Shown piece by piece: positions 18,193 through 27,487 of a DNA stretch of 64,000 nt. The DNA lies in contig CP036272.1 in the NCBI GenBank assembly GCA_007745635.1, positions 6,479,679-6,543,678 on the forward strand, given 5' to 3'. Origin of the DNA: Stieleria bergensis (GTDB taxonomy: Bacteria; Planctomycetota; Planctomycetia; Pirellulales; Pirellulaceae). The translations under genes and the position numbers were made by a program. Each line of letters starts with the position of its first letter. Positions within the stretch are counted from its first letter, which is position 1. Below the pieces are notes generated by a model that had not been told where the DNA came from, did not search any database, and saw nothing but the letters and a program-made list of their open reading frames with translations.

Positions 18193-20796
18193 ATGACCAC
18201 GCGTGTCTTGCTGACCTGCCTCTTCCTGGCCAACCTGATTCAACTTGCCAGTGCACAGATCCTTGATCAAGATCAGCAATTGGAACGCGAAACCTGGTGG
18301 TACAACAAGGACTTTGACTGGTACAAACAGAACATCCCTTTCTTTGAGTGCTCCGATGCGGACATCACGACGACCTACTACTACCGCTGGGACTTACTGA
18401 CAAAGCACCTTACTTACGCCAGCCCGAACACGGGTTATTCGTTTACGGAGTTCATTGATCGTCCTTTTTGGTCAGGAGCTTACGGCGCGATCAGCTGTCC
18501 CGCGGGACATCAACTCTATGAAGCTCGTTGGCTGCGTCAGCCTCGGATTGCCAACGACTATTCGCGTTACTGGCTTCGCACTCCAGGAGCGCAGCCAAGA
18601 AACTATTCCACCTGGCTAGCCGATTCGATTTGGGCGGTGCATCAAGTCCATCCCGACAAGGACTTTCTGGTCGATCTCCTCCAGGATTTGGTCAACAACT
18701 ATCAGGGCTGGGAGCAGCGTCACTTTGTGCCCGAAGTCGGTCTATTCTGGCAAACAGGCCATGATGACGGCATGGAATTTAATATCAACAGCCGGCAGAC
18801 CAAAGACATTCTTCGCGGCGCGCCTAGCTACCGTCCCTCTTTCAATGCCTACATGTGGGCAGACGCGAAAGCGATCGCTCGAATCGCCAAACTTGCTGGC
18901 AACAACGACTTGGCAACGCAGTACGATGACAAAGCTCGCCAGATCAAACGCAAGATGCTGGAACTGATGTGGGACGAGCGTCGACAGTTCTTTTTTCCGA
19001 TCCTAAAGAATGACGAAGAACGTGACGGCCATCGGCTCAAGGCGTTGACGCGAACGTATGAAAGTGGGCAATTCGCCGGCGACCCACACGGTCGTGAACT
19101 TGTCGGTTACGTTCCATGGCAATTCAATTTGATTCCTGGCAACTCACCCTACGATGTCGCCTGGAAAAAGCTAATGGACACCGATGGTTTCTATGCGGAA
19201 TTCGGTCCGTCGACGGTAGAGCGGAATGACCCAATGTTTCTGCTCAAGAAATCCTGCTGCTGGTGGAGCGGTCAATCCTGGCCCTATGCAACCACACAGA
19301 CATTGAAGGCACTTGCCAACGCACTGCAGTCCGACAGTCACACGCTTAGCCCCGCGGACTACACGAAATTGCTCGGCATCTATGCTCGCTCGCACCGCAA
19401 AGATGGCAAGCCCTACTTGGCCGAAGCCTTACACCCCGACACCGGTTCGTTTGAAGGCCATGATGCCTACAACCATTCCGAACACTACCTACATAGCGGC
19501 TACTGCGACCTTGTGATCACGGGACTGGCGGGACTGATTCCGCGAGACGATGACACATTGCAATTGCATCCGCTCGCGCCAGCTGACTGGGACTACTTTG
19601 CGCTCGATCAAGTGCCTTACCGTGGTCACTTGATCAGTCTTGTCTGGGACAAGCAAGGCACTCGCTATCAGCATGGCAAAGGGTTTCATGTTTTGGTCGA
19701 TGGCAAGCGCGTTGGCGGTTCCGATCAATTAGAACCACTGCTGATCGCAGACGTCGTCCCCAATCGTCCCACCGGTCGCCCCAGTGCGAGTGATCGATCC
19801 AAACCAATCGCCACCAACTTTGCCGTCAACAACGACGGAACCTACTATCCAAGAATCACCGCCAGCTACACAGCCAGCGGCACTTCGCTTGCCAAGCTAA
19901 ACGATGGAAACCACTGGTACCTGCTGCACCCGCCCAATCGCTGGACCTGCCAAGGATCACCCCACAAAACTGATTGGATTGAAGTTGATTTTGGCAACCA
20001 ACGAACGCTTCACACCGTCAAGCTTTACCCGCTGGATGACAGCGACATTCCTGATAGCCCAATCGCAGTGCCGCAATCGATTCGCGTTGAATACTGGACC
20101 GACAACGGGTGGCAGGAACTGAACCGTCAAATGACAGCGGGCAAAATCTCTGGACACAAGCCGCTGACGCTAACTTTCTCACCGATTGAAACTCGGAAAC
20201 TGCGAGCAACGCTGGTGCATTCAGCCGGGGGCTTCTCAGGGCTTACGGAACTGGAAGCCTGGGGCGACGCTCTGCTGCCACTGCAATCGCTGCCCCAACC
20301 ACAGGGCAACCTGGCCTACAACGACGGCACTCGCGAATTCCCCCAGGCGACCGCCAGCTACCATGACCGCTTCGGTGGAGTGCCAAAGTCTGCGATTGAT
20401 GGCATCACAAACTTCATCCCCACCCCGACCAACCGCTGGACCAGTTACGAGTCTCCAAACGAAGTCGACTGGCTGCAAATCGACTTCGGCAAAACGGTTC
20501 AGTTCAAACAAGTTGATTTAGCCATCTACGACGATCGCGGCGGCGTTCAGCGGCCCATCGAATACAATCTAGAAGTGTGGCAGGGTGAGCGCTGGCAACC
20601 GATTAAAAACCTCACCCAATCGCCCAAAGAACCCGCCGGCAGCCAGTGGAATGTCGCCACTTTCCCAACGGCCAAGACCAGCAAGCTAAGAATCTTATTC
20701 ACCAACCGCGGTCGAGCCAGATCAGGCGTGACGGAAGTGATGGTCTGGGACGCGGCGTCAAACCAGACATCACCCCAAAAGCGCACCGGTCCGTAA
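18193..20796 (+). CDS. Exported MGH1-like glycoside hydrolase with two discoidin domains
   Basis: The 867-residue protein has a signal peptide (LLTCLFLANLIQLASAQ). Residues about 25-510 form an alpha/alpha barrel hydrolase domain of the mannosylglycerate-hydrolase/GH63-like type: KDFDWYKQNIPFF, RYWLRTPGAQPRNYSTWLA, FNAYMWADAKAIARIAKLAG, and SCCWWSGQSWPYATTQTL near the end of the barrel. Two F5/8 type C (discoidin) domains follow, at about 540-690 and 700-850. Both have the core W-x(5)-[HE]-x-[TV]-DW-[IL]-x-[VI]-DFG, seen as TDWIEVDFG and VDWLQIDFG. These probably bind carbohydrate. It should cleave a glycan outside the cytoplasm; the exact bond is not predictable. It is followed five bases later by an open frame leading into the cytochrome gene, so this is probably the start of an operon running to the sulfatase. 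Confidence 0.85.
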   Translation: MTTRVLLTCLFLANLIQLASAQILDQDQQLERETWWYNKDFDWYKQNIPFFECSDADITTTYYYRWDLLTKHLTYASPNTGYSFTEFIDRPFWSGAYGAISCPAGHQLYEARWLRQPRIANDYSRYWLRTPGAQPRNYSTWLADSIWAVHQVHPDKDFLVDLLQDLVNNYQGWEQRHFVPEVGLFWQTGHDDGMEFNINSRQTKDILRGAPSYRPSFNAYMWADAKAIARIAKLAGNNDLATQYDDKARQIKRKMLELMWDERRQFFFPILKNDEERDGHRLKALTRTYESGQFAGDPHGRELVGYVPWQFNLIPGNSPYDVAWKKLMDTDGFYAEFGPSTVERNDPMFLLKKSCCWWSGQSWPYATTQTLKALANALQSDSHTLSPADYTKLLGIYARSHRKDGKPYLAEALHPDTGSFEGHDAYNHSEHYLHSGYCDLVITGLAGLIPRDDDTLQLHPLAPADWDYFALDQVPYRGHLISLVWDKQGTRYQHGKGFHVLVDGKRVGGSDQLEPLLIADVVPNRPTGRPSASDRSKPIATNFAVNNDGTYYPRITASYTASGTSLAKLNDGNHWYLLHPPNRWTCQGSPHKTDWIEVDFGNQRTLHTVKLYPLDDSDIPDSPIAVPQSIRVEYWTDNGWQELNRQMTAGKISGHKPLTLTFSPIETRKLRATLVHSAGGFSGLTELEAWGDALLPLQSLPQPQGNLAYNDGTREFPQATASYHDRFGGVPKSAIDGITNFIPTPTNRWTSYESPNEVDWLQIDFGKTVQFKQVDLAIYDDRGGVQRPIEYNLEVWQGERWQPIKNLTQSPKEPAGSQWNVATFPTAKTSKLRILFTNRGRARSGVTEVMVWDAASNQTSPQKRTGP

Positions 20797-20836
20797 ACCA
20801 GTGTCCGACGGCAGATTGAAAGAACGAAATCGCCCA

Positions 20837-21364
20837 ATGCGCCCCCTTAGAAAACATCAATCACCACCACTGCCCGGCGATCGGTTGCTGCGATTTACGC
20901 TCCCGATCGCATTGGCAATGTTCATGCAATGCGCTGCGAAGCTTCCCGCCGATGACTCCATCGGCTTGCCTCCGCAAGTGGCTCAACTGATCGAGCAGTC
21001 TTGCGTTGAATGCCACAACAAGGATGTGGCCGAAGGCGACGTGCAACTCGACGAACTGCATCAACTTGATCAACCAGCACGTCTTGAGTTGCTGACACGC
21101 GTGCAGGAGCAAGTCTTCGTTAGGCTGATGCCACCGGAGGACGCGGAAGCACTGTCCAGCAGCGATCGCAGGCAATTGGTTCAATGGCTGACAGACAAAC
21201 TTGCCCAACACAAGATCACTGGACTCAGCGAAAAACGATTACGCCCCGCCTATGGCAACCCGGCCGAACACGATGGTGATCTGGACCTCAAAATGTCACG
21301 CATGAACATGCCACAAACCGGCGCGATCAAGCCCCTGAATCAATCGTCGCCGCTATTCCACTGA
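20837..21364 (+). CDS. Short exported planctomycete-type cytochrome c
   Basis: The 175-residue protein has a signal-like segment (RFTLPIALAMFMQCAAKLPA) and one heme-binding CxxCH, CVECH at about residue 56. It is followed by the pattern of planctomycete PSCyt1 domains (KDVAEGDVQLDELHQLD, then RLMPPEDAEALSSSDRRQLV). In most relatives this domain heads proteins of 700-1000 residues with DUF1592/1588/1585-type parts. Here the chain stops soon after the heme domain (LRPAYGNPAEHD...), so it is either a stand-alone monoheme carrier or a truncated copy. The start at 20837 is chosen over 20801 because it sits nearer the signal segment. It is 17 bases ahead of the Gfo/Idh/MocA gene. Confidence 0.72.
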   Translation: MRPLRKHQSPPLPGDRLLRFTLPIALAMFMQCAAKLPADDSIGLPPQVAQLIEQSCVECHNKDVAEGDVQLDELHQLDQPARLELLTRVQEQVFVRLMPPEDAEALSSSDRRQLVQWLTDKLAQHKITGLSEKRLRPAYGNPAEHDGDLDLKMSRMNMPQTGAIKPLNQSSPLFH

Positions 21365-21381
21365 ACCACTATCACCACATC

Positions 21382-22764
21382 ATGACCAAGCAACATCGAA
21401 TCAGTCGTCGCGGTGCTCTTGCGACTTCACTAGGCATCGCCGCCACCTCGCTGGGCACTGGCACTGTCCCGCGAGCACTGGGCTTTCAAAGCGCCAACGA
21501 TCGACCACGGATCGGCGTGATCGGCTGTGGCGTGCGCTGGGATAAACGGGTTCATGATCCCAAAGGCCGATACGGTGTTGGAAAAGAATTCCCCAAGTTC
21601 GGCGACATCATCGCCGTCTGTGATGTTGATCAACAACGGCTGGAACGAGCTCAGGAGGTTGTCAACGGCTGGCTAGGCAGCAAACCAGGTGCTTCGGCTG
21701 ATTATCGCAAGATCATTGACGATCCGAAAATCGATGTCGTTCATATCAGCACGCCAGATCACTGGCACGCCAAGCTTGCCATCGAAGCCATGCTGGCTGG
21801 CAAAGATGTCTATTGCGAAAAGCCCATGACGTTGACCATCGACGAAGGCAAGCTCATTTGTGAGACGGCACGCAAAACCGGCGCGGTCTTTCAAGTTGGC
21901 ACTCAACAACGTAGCACACCGCAGTTTGTCAAAGCGATTGCGATGATTCGTGACGGGCGACTAGGACAACTGAAGCACGTCCAGTGTGCCATCGGTGGTG
22001 CGCCGGAAAGCCCTGAACTTCCCGCGGCAACAGCTCCCAAACATTTGAACTGGGACCGCTGGCTGGGCCCCGCCGGAATGACCGATTATCGCTTCAAAGC
22101 CGATGCACCGAATATCATTGGCTCTTGGTCTCGGTCCCATTATGAGTTCCGCTGGTGGTACGAATACTCGGGCGGCAAGCTAACCGACTGGGGCGCTCAC
22201 CATATTGACATCGCCACCTGGGGCATGGACAAGACCGACACCGGCCCGATTTGGATTGATCCGGTCATGGTGGAACACCCCGTCAACTTTAAGGATGGTC
22301 AGCCAACGGTCGACAATCGATACAACACCGCGACTAAGTTCAACATTCGGGCGACCTATCAAGACGGTATTCATCTGACGATTCGCCACGACACCGATAA
22401 CGGCATCCTGTTCGAAGGCACCAAAGGACGCATCTTTGTCAATCGAGGCAAACTGGTCGGCAAACCGGTTGAAGACCTTGCCGCTAATCCGCTGCCTGAT
22501 AACGCCATCGAAACGGCCTACAAAGATCAACCACTTACCAATCACGTGGACAATTTCTTCCAATGCGTGGCGTCTAGGAAGGAACCGATCTCCGATGTTT
22601 TCAGCCATCATCGCGCCTTGACGACGTGCCATCTGGCCGGCATCGCCGCTCGACTAGGTCGCAAAATTCAGTGGAACCCCAAAACGGAAACGGTCGTCGG
22701 CGATCAACTTGCCCAGTCGTTTGTGGCTCGAGAAAAACGACAACGGTTTGAAATTGAAACTTGA
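21382..22764 (+). CDS. Tat-exported Gfo/Idh/MocA-family oxidoreductase
   Basis: The 460-residue protein begins with a twin-arginine signal ([19 protein letters not shown]), so it is probably folded with its NAD(P) before export. The Rossmann motif [13 protein letters not shown] is at about residues 43-55. The family motif CEKPM (about 146-150) is followed by the conserved [28 protein letters not shown], with the H-H-I-D set, matches the substrate-binding face of Gfo/Idh/MocA enzymes, which oxidise sugars and sugar acids. Exported members of this family are numerous in planctomycetes and often lie beside sulfatases, as here. It is 17 bases after the cytochrome gene and 19 bases before the sulfatase gene. 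Confidence 0.88.
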   Translation: MTKQHRISRRGALATSLGIAATSLGTGTVPRALGFQSANDRPRIGVIGCGVRWDKRVHDPKGRYGVGKEFPKFGDIIAVCDVDQQRLERAQEVVNGWLGSKPGASADYRKIIDDPKIDVVHISTPDHWHAKLAIEAMLAGKDVYCEKPMTLTIDEGKLICETARKTGAVFQVGTQQRSTPQFVKAIAMIRDGRLGQLKHVQCAIGGAPESPELPAATAPKHLNWDRWLGPAGMTDYRFKADAPNIIGSWSRSHYEFRWWYEYSGGKLTDWGAHHIDIATWGMDKTDTGPIWIDPVMVEHPVNFKDGQPTVDNRYNTATKFNIRATYQDGIHLTIRHDTDNGILFEGTKGRIFVNRGKLVGKPVEDLAANPLPDNAIETAYKDQPLTNHVDNFFQCVASRKEPISDVFSHHRALTTCHLAGIAARLGRKIQWNPKTETVVGDQLAQSFVAREKRQRFEIET

Positions 22765-22783
22765 TCTCCCGCCCCGCCCCATC

Positions 22784-24196
22784 ATGAAACAACACGCCCC
22801 AATGGCCCAACCATTAAGACTGCTTCTGATCTGCCTTTTGCTTAAGCTTGCCTTTGCCAATCCTAGCCAGGCCGATCAGCCAAAGCCTGGTCCTCTCAAC
22901 GTGATTTTGATCATGGCCGACGACCTCGGCTACGGAGACCTCTCCTGCTATGGCAGCGATTCGATTCGAACCCCGGTATTGGATCAACTGGCTCGCCAAG
23001 GCGTTCGCCTGACAAATTTCTATGCTGGCTGCACGGTCTGCACCCCGTCAAGAATGGCGTTGCTAACGGGATCGTATCCGGCACGTGTCGGCTGGCGTGG
23101 CGGAGTCGTTGGCTACGGCATCAAGACGTTCAACGGCTTGGCACCAGAGGTCACCACCCTGGCCGAGCGATTCCAAACCGCCGGCTACAAGACCGCGCTG
23201 ATTGGTAAATGGCACCTGGGAGATAGCGCTGAACTCTCTCCACAGCAACAAGGTTTTGAGACGACCTTCTATCTCAATAAAAGCAACAACCAAACCAAAC
23301 AACTTTGGCAAGGCAACACATTAGTTGCCGACCCGTTCGATAATCGGCTCCTGACTGAGCAGTTCGCCGATCAGGCGATTCGCTTCATCACACAACATCG
23401 CCAGCAGCCATTTTTTCTGTACCTTCCTCTGACAGCACCACACTTTCCGGCCCAATCGCATCCGCAGTGGAAAGGCAAATCGAAACGCGATGCCTACGGG
23501 GATGTTGTCGAGGAATTGGATCACCGGGTCGGGCAACTGCTGGAGACCCTGGAACGCAACGCACTGAGCGAACGCACCATCGTTGTCTTTCTGTCAGATA
23601 ACGGTGTTGAGCCCGGGCAAAAACAATGGGCCAGCGCGAAACCCTACCGTGGGCTCAAGTGGAGCGCACTCGAAGGCGGCAACCGCGTGCCCTGCATCAT
23701 TCGCTGGCCAGGAAAGATCCCCCCAAACCAAACCAGTGACCTGCTGTCCGCTGCAATCGACCTTTTCCCCACCCTCGCACGGGCCTGTGACATAGAACTT
23801 CCAGCCAACCCAAACGCCAGCACCAGAATCGATGGCGTCGACTTGCTGCCTGCGTTAACCAAACAGGATGGCAAGCAAACGCCCCGATCGTGGTTGTTGC
23901 TGTGGCATGGCTGGGGAACCTTGCAAGCGATTCGCACGGGCCGCTGGAAATTGTACGTCGATGAAGTCAAGGAAATCCCGCAGTCAAACAAAGGCCCCGT
24001 CCTGATTGACCTGGACAATGATCCCAAAGAACAAACCGACGTTAGCAAACAGCACCCTGAACAAGTCGCGGCCATGCTCGCTGAAGCCCAAAAACAGCTT
24101 GCCGATATCCAAGCCAGTGAACAAACTCTGGGCGGCAGAGACTTGGCCAAGATCCGCGTTCCCACACCGCCCAAATGGCTTCCAAGCAACCATTGA
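22784..24196 (+). CDS. Exported type I sulfatase
   Basis: The 470-residue protein has a signal peptide (LLLICLLLKLAFANPSQA) and the sulfatase fold. NVILIMADDLGYGDLSCYG carries the metal-binding Asp pair. CTPSR at about residue 86 is the site where cysteine is turned into formylglycine, followed by MALLTGSYPARVGWRGG. GKWHLGD gives the catalytic Lys and His, and FLSDNG the second metal site. It should remove sulfate esters from carbohydrates in the periplasm. Maturation needs a formylglycine-generating enzyme, which is not in this window. The frame is open upstream to 22709, overlapping the oxidoreductase gene, but the ATG at 22784 starts the signal peptide properly. It is probably the last gene of an operon starting at 18193. 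Confidence 0.92.
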   Translation: MKQHAPMAQPLRLLLICLLLKLAFANPSQADQPKPGPLNVILIMADDLGYGDLSCYGSDSIRTPVLDQLARQGVRLTNFYAGCTVCTPSRMALLTGSYPARVGWRGGVVGYGIKTFNGLAPEVTTLAERFQTAGYKTALIGKWHLGDSAELSPQQQGFETTFYLNKSNNQTKQLWQGNTLVADPFDNRLLTEQFADQAIRFITQHRQQPFFLYLPLTAPHFPAQSHPQWKGKSKRDAYGDVVEELDHRVGQLLETLERNALSERTIVVFLSDNGVEPGQKQWASAKPYRGLKWSALEGGNRVPCIIRWPGKIPPNQTSDLLSAAIDLFPTLARACDIELPANPNASTRIDGVDLLPALTKQDGKQTPRSWLLLWHGWGTLQAIRTGRWKLYVDEVKEIPQSNKGPVLIDLDNDPKEQTDVSKQHPEQVAAMLAEAQKQLADIQASEQTLGGRDLAKIRVPTPPKWLPSNH

Positions 24197-24537
24197 CAGG
24201 GTTGCTGATCAGTACCGTCCTGGCAGGCTGGCCGTCCGGCAGGCTGCAAAGAGCATTCTTGTGCCCCAAGCAGGCATTCAACTGGCAAGCCACCCGCTAG
24301 GGACCGAATCGAGGCAATCCTCGGCAGAGTGCCTGATTCGCAGAGAATCGCATCGCTGGCGGACCAATGCGTGCTGGGGGCCGGTTACAATAGGCCGCTC
24401 GCTCACCTAGAATCTTGCCAGCCCTGTCACCGCACGCGTCCCCTTTTCTTCTATTTCCCTCGGCACAACAACCGACAAGTCCTCTCGCTGTCATTCAGCG
24501 CGAACAACTTTCGGTTTCCACCAACGTCAGCCTGTTT
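24197..24537. other. Intergenic stretch before the tricarboxylate transporter genes
   Basis: 340 bases with no supported gene. A frame open from 24415 joins the transporter protein but encodes a Pro/Ser/Gln-rich extension ahead of its signal peptide, so it is probably leader. I see no clear terminator after the sulfatase gene. Confidence 0.4.
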
Positions 24538-25872
24538 ATGAAATCTACTTTGCCTCGCTACGTTGTGATCGTGTGGCTGCTGCTGATTTGCACGGTCAAC
24601 TGGGCTGCGGAGGTCGACTTCCCCGCTCGACCGGTCAAAGTCATCGTCCCATTTGCGGCTGGGGGCGGAAGCGACACCTTTGGACGAATCATCCAGTCTG
24701 CGATCCGTGACAACGAATTGCTGCCTCAACCGATGGTGATGGTCAATGTTCCAGGTGCGGGGGGAACGATCGGCAGTCGACGGGTGAAGAACACGCGACC
24801 AGATGGCTACACAATCCTGCTGCTGCATGAGGGAATTTTGACCGCCAAGCATGCCGGTCAAGCCGCTTACGGACCTGAAGCATTCACACCCATTATTGGG
24901 ACAGGAGACTCAACTCAAGTGATTGCCGTGGCCGCGGACTCGGAATTCGACGACCTGCCAGCTCTGATGGACGCTGTGAGCAAGCGTCCAGGAGAAATGA
25001 TTTTCTCGGCCAACATCGGCGCTCCAAGTCATTTTGCGGGGCTGATGCTACAGGCCGAACGTCAGGGGGCTGAATTTCGTTACACACAAAACGGTGGCGG
25101 TGCGAAACGCTTGGCCGCGATTCTTGGCGACCATGTCGAGGTCTCGGCATTTTCCATTGCCGAATACGTTCAGTTTCGCGAAAGCGGACTCAAAGCGCTC
25201 GCACTGCTGGGATCCGAGCGTCATCCCGACATTCCTGAGTTACCCACCGCGACCGAGCAGGGATTCAACGTGATCAGCCAGAACATGCAGTTTTGGTGGG
25301 CTCCGCTTGGAACCCCGAAGGAACGCGTCGCGGTGCTGGCCGATGCCATTGGCGCGGCCATGAAGACTCCTGAAGTTCAGCAGCGTTTACAAGAAATGCG
25401 ATTGCAGGACACGACGCTGACCGGCAAGTCATTGGAGGCGGAACTGAAACAGCGCGATGGTCGAATCGCGGCCGTCGCCACCTGGACTCCGCCAGCGCTG
25501 CCAAACTTTCCCCAGTGGGTGATCGCTGCTGCGATCCTGCTGGCTGGCATCGCTGTGATTCGAAAGCGAGTCTCGGGCGAAGCGTCCAAAGAAGCCAATC
25601 AGACCACACCCCCAGTCAACTGGTCGCCACTACTAACGATCGGCGTGACAACGGTGCTATACGTGCTGGCCATGCAGATGCAGTTGCTCACCTTCGTCCC
25701 CGCAACGGCGATCTTTGTGCTCGCCTGTGGCGGCTCATTGATCACGCGACAGGGCAACCAGCCCAAGCAAGCGATGCTTAAACCCGTCATGGCGATTGTG
25801 GCAATGGCCTTTACCATGAGCTTCGCGCTGCACTTCTTATTTACCCAAGTCTTGGTCGTTGACCTTCCCTAA
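24538..25872 (+). CDS. Tricarboxylate transporter: substrate-binding protein fused to TctB-like membrane subunit
   Basis: The 444-residue protein begins with a signal segment (YVVIVWLLLICTVNWAAE). A TctC/Bug-type solute-binding domain follows at about residues 23-310: RPVKVIVPFAAGGG, PGAGGTIGSRRVKNTRPDGY, and APSHFAGLMLQ in the ligand pocket. From about 320 it becomes a membrane domain of about four segments (WVIAAAILLAGIAVI, PLLTIGVTTVLYVLAMQM, FVPATAIFVLACGG, AIVAMAFTMSFALHFLF), which fits the small TctB subunit. In most bacteria these are two genes, so this is a fusion. The binding domain should face the periplasm and hand a carboxylate to TctA, encoded 11 bases downstream. There is no Shine-Dalgarno sequence; the ATG at 24538 is chosen by the signal peptide. 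Confidence 0.85.
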   Translation: MKSTLPRYVVIVWLLLICTVNWAAEVDFPARPVKVIVPFAAGGGSDTFGRIIQSAIRDNELLPQPMVMVNVPGAGGTIGSRRVKNTRPDGYTILLLHEGILTAKHAGQAAYGPEAFTPIIGTGDSTQVIAVAADSEFDDLPALMDAVSKRPGEMIFSANIGAPSHFAGLMLQAERQGAEFRYTQNGGGAKRLAAILGDHVEVSAFSIAEYVQFRESGLKALALLGSERHPDIPELPTATEQGFNVISQNMQFWWAPLGTPKERVAVLADAIGAAMKTPEVQQRLQEMRLQDTTLTGKSLEAELKQRDGRIAAVATWTPPALPNFPQWVIAAAILLAGIAVIRKRVSGEASKEANQTTPPVNWSPLLTIGVTTVLYVLAMQMQLLTFVPATAIFVLACGGSLITRQGNQPKQAMLKPVMAIVAMAFTMSFALHFLFTQVLVVDLP

Positions 25873-25883
25873 GGAACGCTACA

Positions 25884-27401
25884 TTGTTTTCAAACCTTGG
25901 CGACGTCGCTGGCTTGCTGCTCGCACCGATGTCGATTTTATTGATTGCGATTGGCTCCATCTTGGGTGTCATCGTTGGCGCGATTCCCGGCTTGACCGGC
26001 GCCATGCTGATTGCGCTTGCCTTACCGCTAACCTTTGCCATGCCTGGCGAGCAAGCGATGATCTTGCTGGTGTCGATGTATGTGGGATCAGTTAGCGGCG
26101 GCTTAGTCACAGCAACGTTACTGCGCATGCCTGGCACACCTGCGTCCATCATGACCACCCTGGATGGCTATCCGTTGGCCAAACGTGGACAAGCGGGCAG
26201 GGCGTTGGCATTAGGAGTGGGCGGTTCCTTTGTCGGCGGCACGATCTCCTGGTTATTCTTGGTAACGCTTGCTGGCCCGATGGCTCAGTGGTCGTTGAGC
26301 TTTGGTCCCTGGGAGTTCTTTGCGCTGGTCGTCGTGGCAATGGTGATGATCGCTTCGGTCGGTGGCAAGTCGTTAAGCCTGGGACTACTTTCGGGAGCAC
26401 TTGGCATCCTGGTTGCCATGCCGGGTGCCTCGCCAGCAACAGGTCTCTCGCGATTGACGTTCGGTATCGCGGAACTTGATGACGGCTTTAAGTTGCTGCC
26501 GGTCTTGATTGGCTTGTTTGCAGTCAATCAGGTGATCAAACAGTTGATGGAGTCCAAACAGCAAGCGACCGAGGCGGTCGATCAAGGCACCAACTTTGAG
26601 TGGGACTTTCGCCGGGATGATGGCAAGACGCATGGCTGGAATGCCATTCGGTCTTCTTTGATTGGCACCTGGGTGGGCATCTTGCCTGGAATCGGTGCCA
26701 ACGTCGGCAGCGTGATGTCTTATTCAGCAGCCAAGCGAGCATCAGCCACACCCGAGCAATTCGGCAAAGGAAGCGAGGAAGGCATTGTCGCCTCCGAAAC
26801 CGCCAACAACGCAACCGTCGGCGGAGCCTTAATCCCGCTGATCTCGATGGGAATACCCGGCAGCGTGATCGATGCCATTCTGCTTGGTGCATTGACCATC
26901 CATGGATTGCAACCAGGTCCGATGCTAATGAACAGTGATCCGCTGATCGTGCAAACCATCGTTGGCTCGATGCTACTGGCCAACTTGGCCGTGACGGCAT
27001 TCTTGTTCTTTGGCGTGCGACTGATGGTCAAAGCAGCCACCGTCCCACAGTATGTCTTGTTACCTGTCGTGATGGTGTTTTGCGTGATTGGTTCGTATGC
27101 GCTGGCCAATCGCATGTTCGACGTTTGGGTGATGTTGGGATTTGGGGTGATCGGTTATGGGCTAGAGCGACTGCGCATTCCTCTTGCTCCCTTCGTCATT
27201 GGTTTAGTGTTGGCTCCGATCGGTGAAGAGCATCTTTCGGCGGGACTGATGCAAAGTGGCGGCAGCTGGCTACCATTGATCAGCCAACCGATCTCAGCCA
27301 GCCTGTGTGTGCTAGCCGCGGTCCTGTTGGCGTGGACGCTGCGTCGTCGATTTCAGCAACCACCACAAGACTCCACCCCCGTGACGACCTCCACGGAGTA
27401 A
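25884..27401 (+). CDS. tctA: Tripartite tricarboxylate transporter large permease TctA
   Basis: The 505-residue protein starts at a TTG codon with AAGGA eight bases upstream, 11 bases after the TctC-TctB stop. It has about 11-12 membrane segments and TctA hallmarks: GAIPGLTGAM, GSVSGGLVTATLLRMPGTPA, LPGIGANVGSVMSY and ETANNATVGGALIPLISMG. These subunits carry citrate-like di- and tricarboxylates or sugar acids with sodium or protons. The first residues written MFSNLGDV use TTG as start. The position between two sulfatases suggests import of a small acid released by polymer breakdown, but the substrate is not readable from sequence. Confidence 0.92.
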   Translation: MFSNLGDVAGLLLAPMSILLIAIGSILGVIVGAIPGLTGAMLIALALPLTFAMPGEQAMILLVSMYVGSVSGGLVTATLLRMPGTPASIMTTLDGYPLAKRGQAGRALALGVGGSFVGGTISWLFLVTLAGPMAQWSLSFGPWEFFALVVVAMVMIASVGGKSLSLGLLSGALGILVAMPGASPATGLSRLTFGIAELDDGFKLLPVLIGLFAVNQVIKQLMESKQQATEAVDQGTNFEWDFRRDDGKTHGWNAIRSSLIGTWVGILPGIGANVGSVMSYSAAKRASATPEQFGKGSEEGIVASETANNATVGGALIPLISMGIPGSVIDAILLGALTIHGLQPGPMLMNSDPLIVQTIVGSMLLANLAVTAFLFFGVRLMVKAATVPQYVLLPVVMVFCVIGSYALANRMFDVWVMLGFGVIGYGLERLRIPLAPFVIGLVLAPIGEEHLSAGLMQSGGSWLPLISQPISASLCVLAAVLLAWTLRRRFQQPPQDSTPVTTSTE

Positions 27402-27487
27402 ACCACTCGACGCGTGTCGCTGATCACACCTTTCGTTTCACACCTCTGCACCCGTGACAGGTCGCCCGGCATGGTTACAATGTCGCT

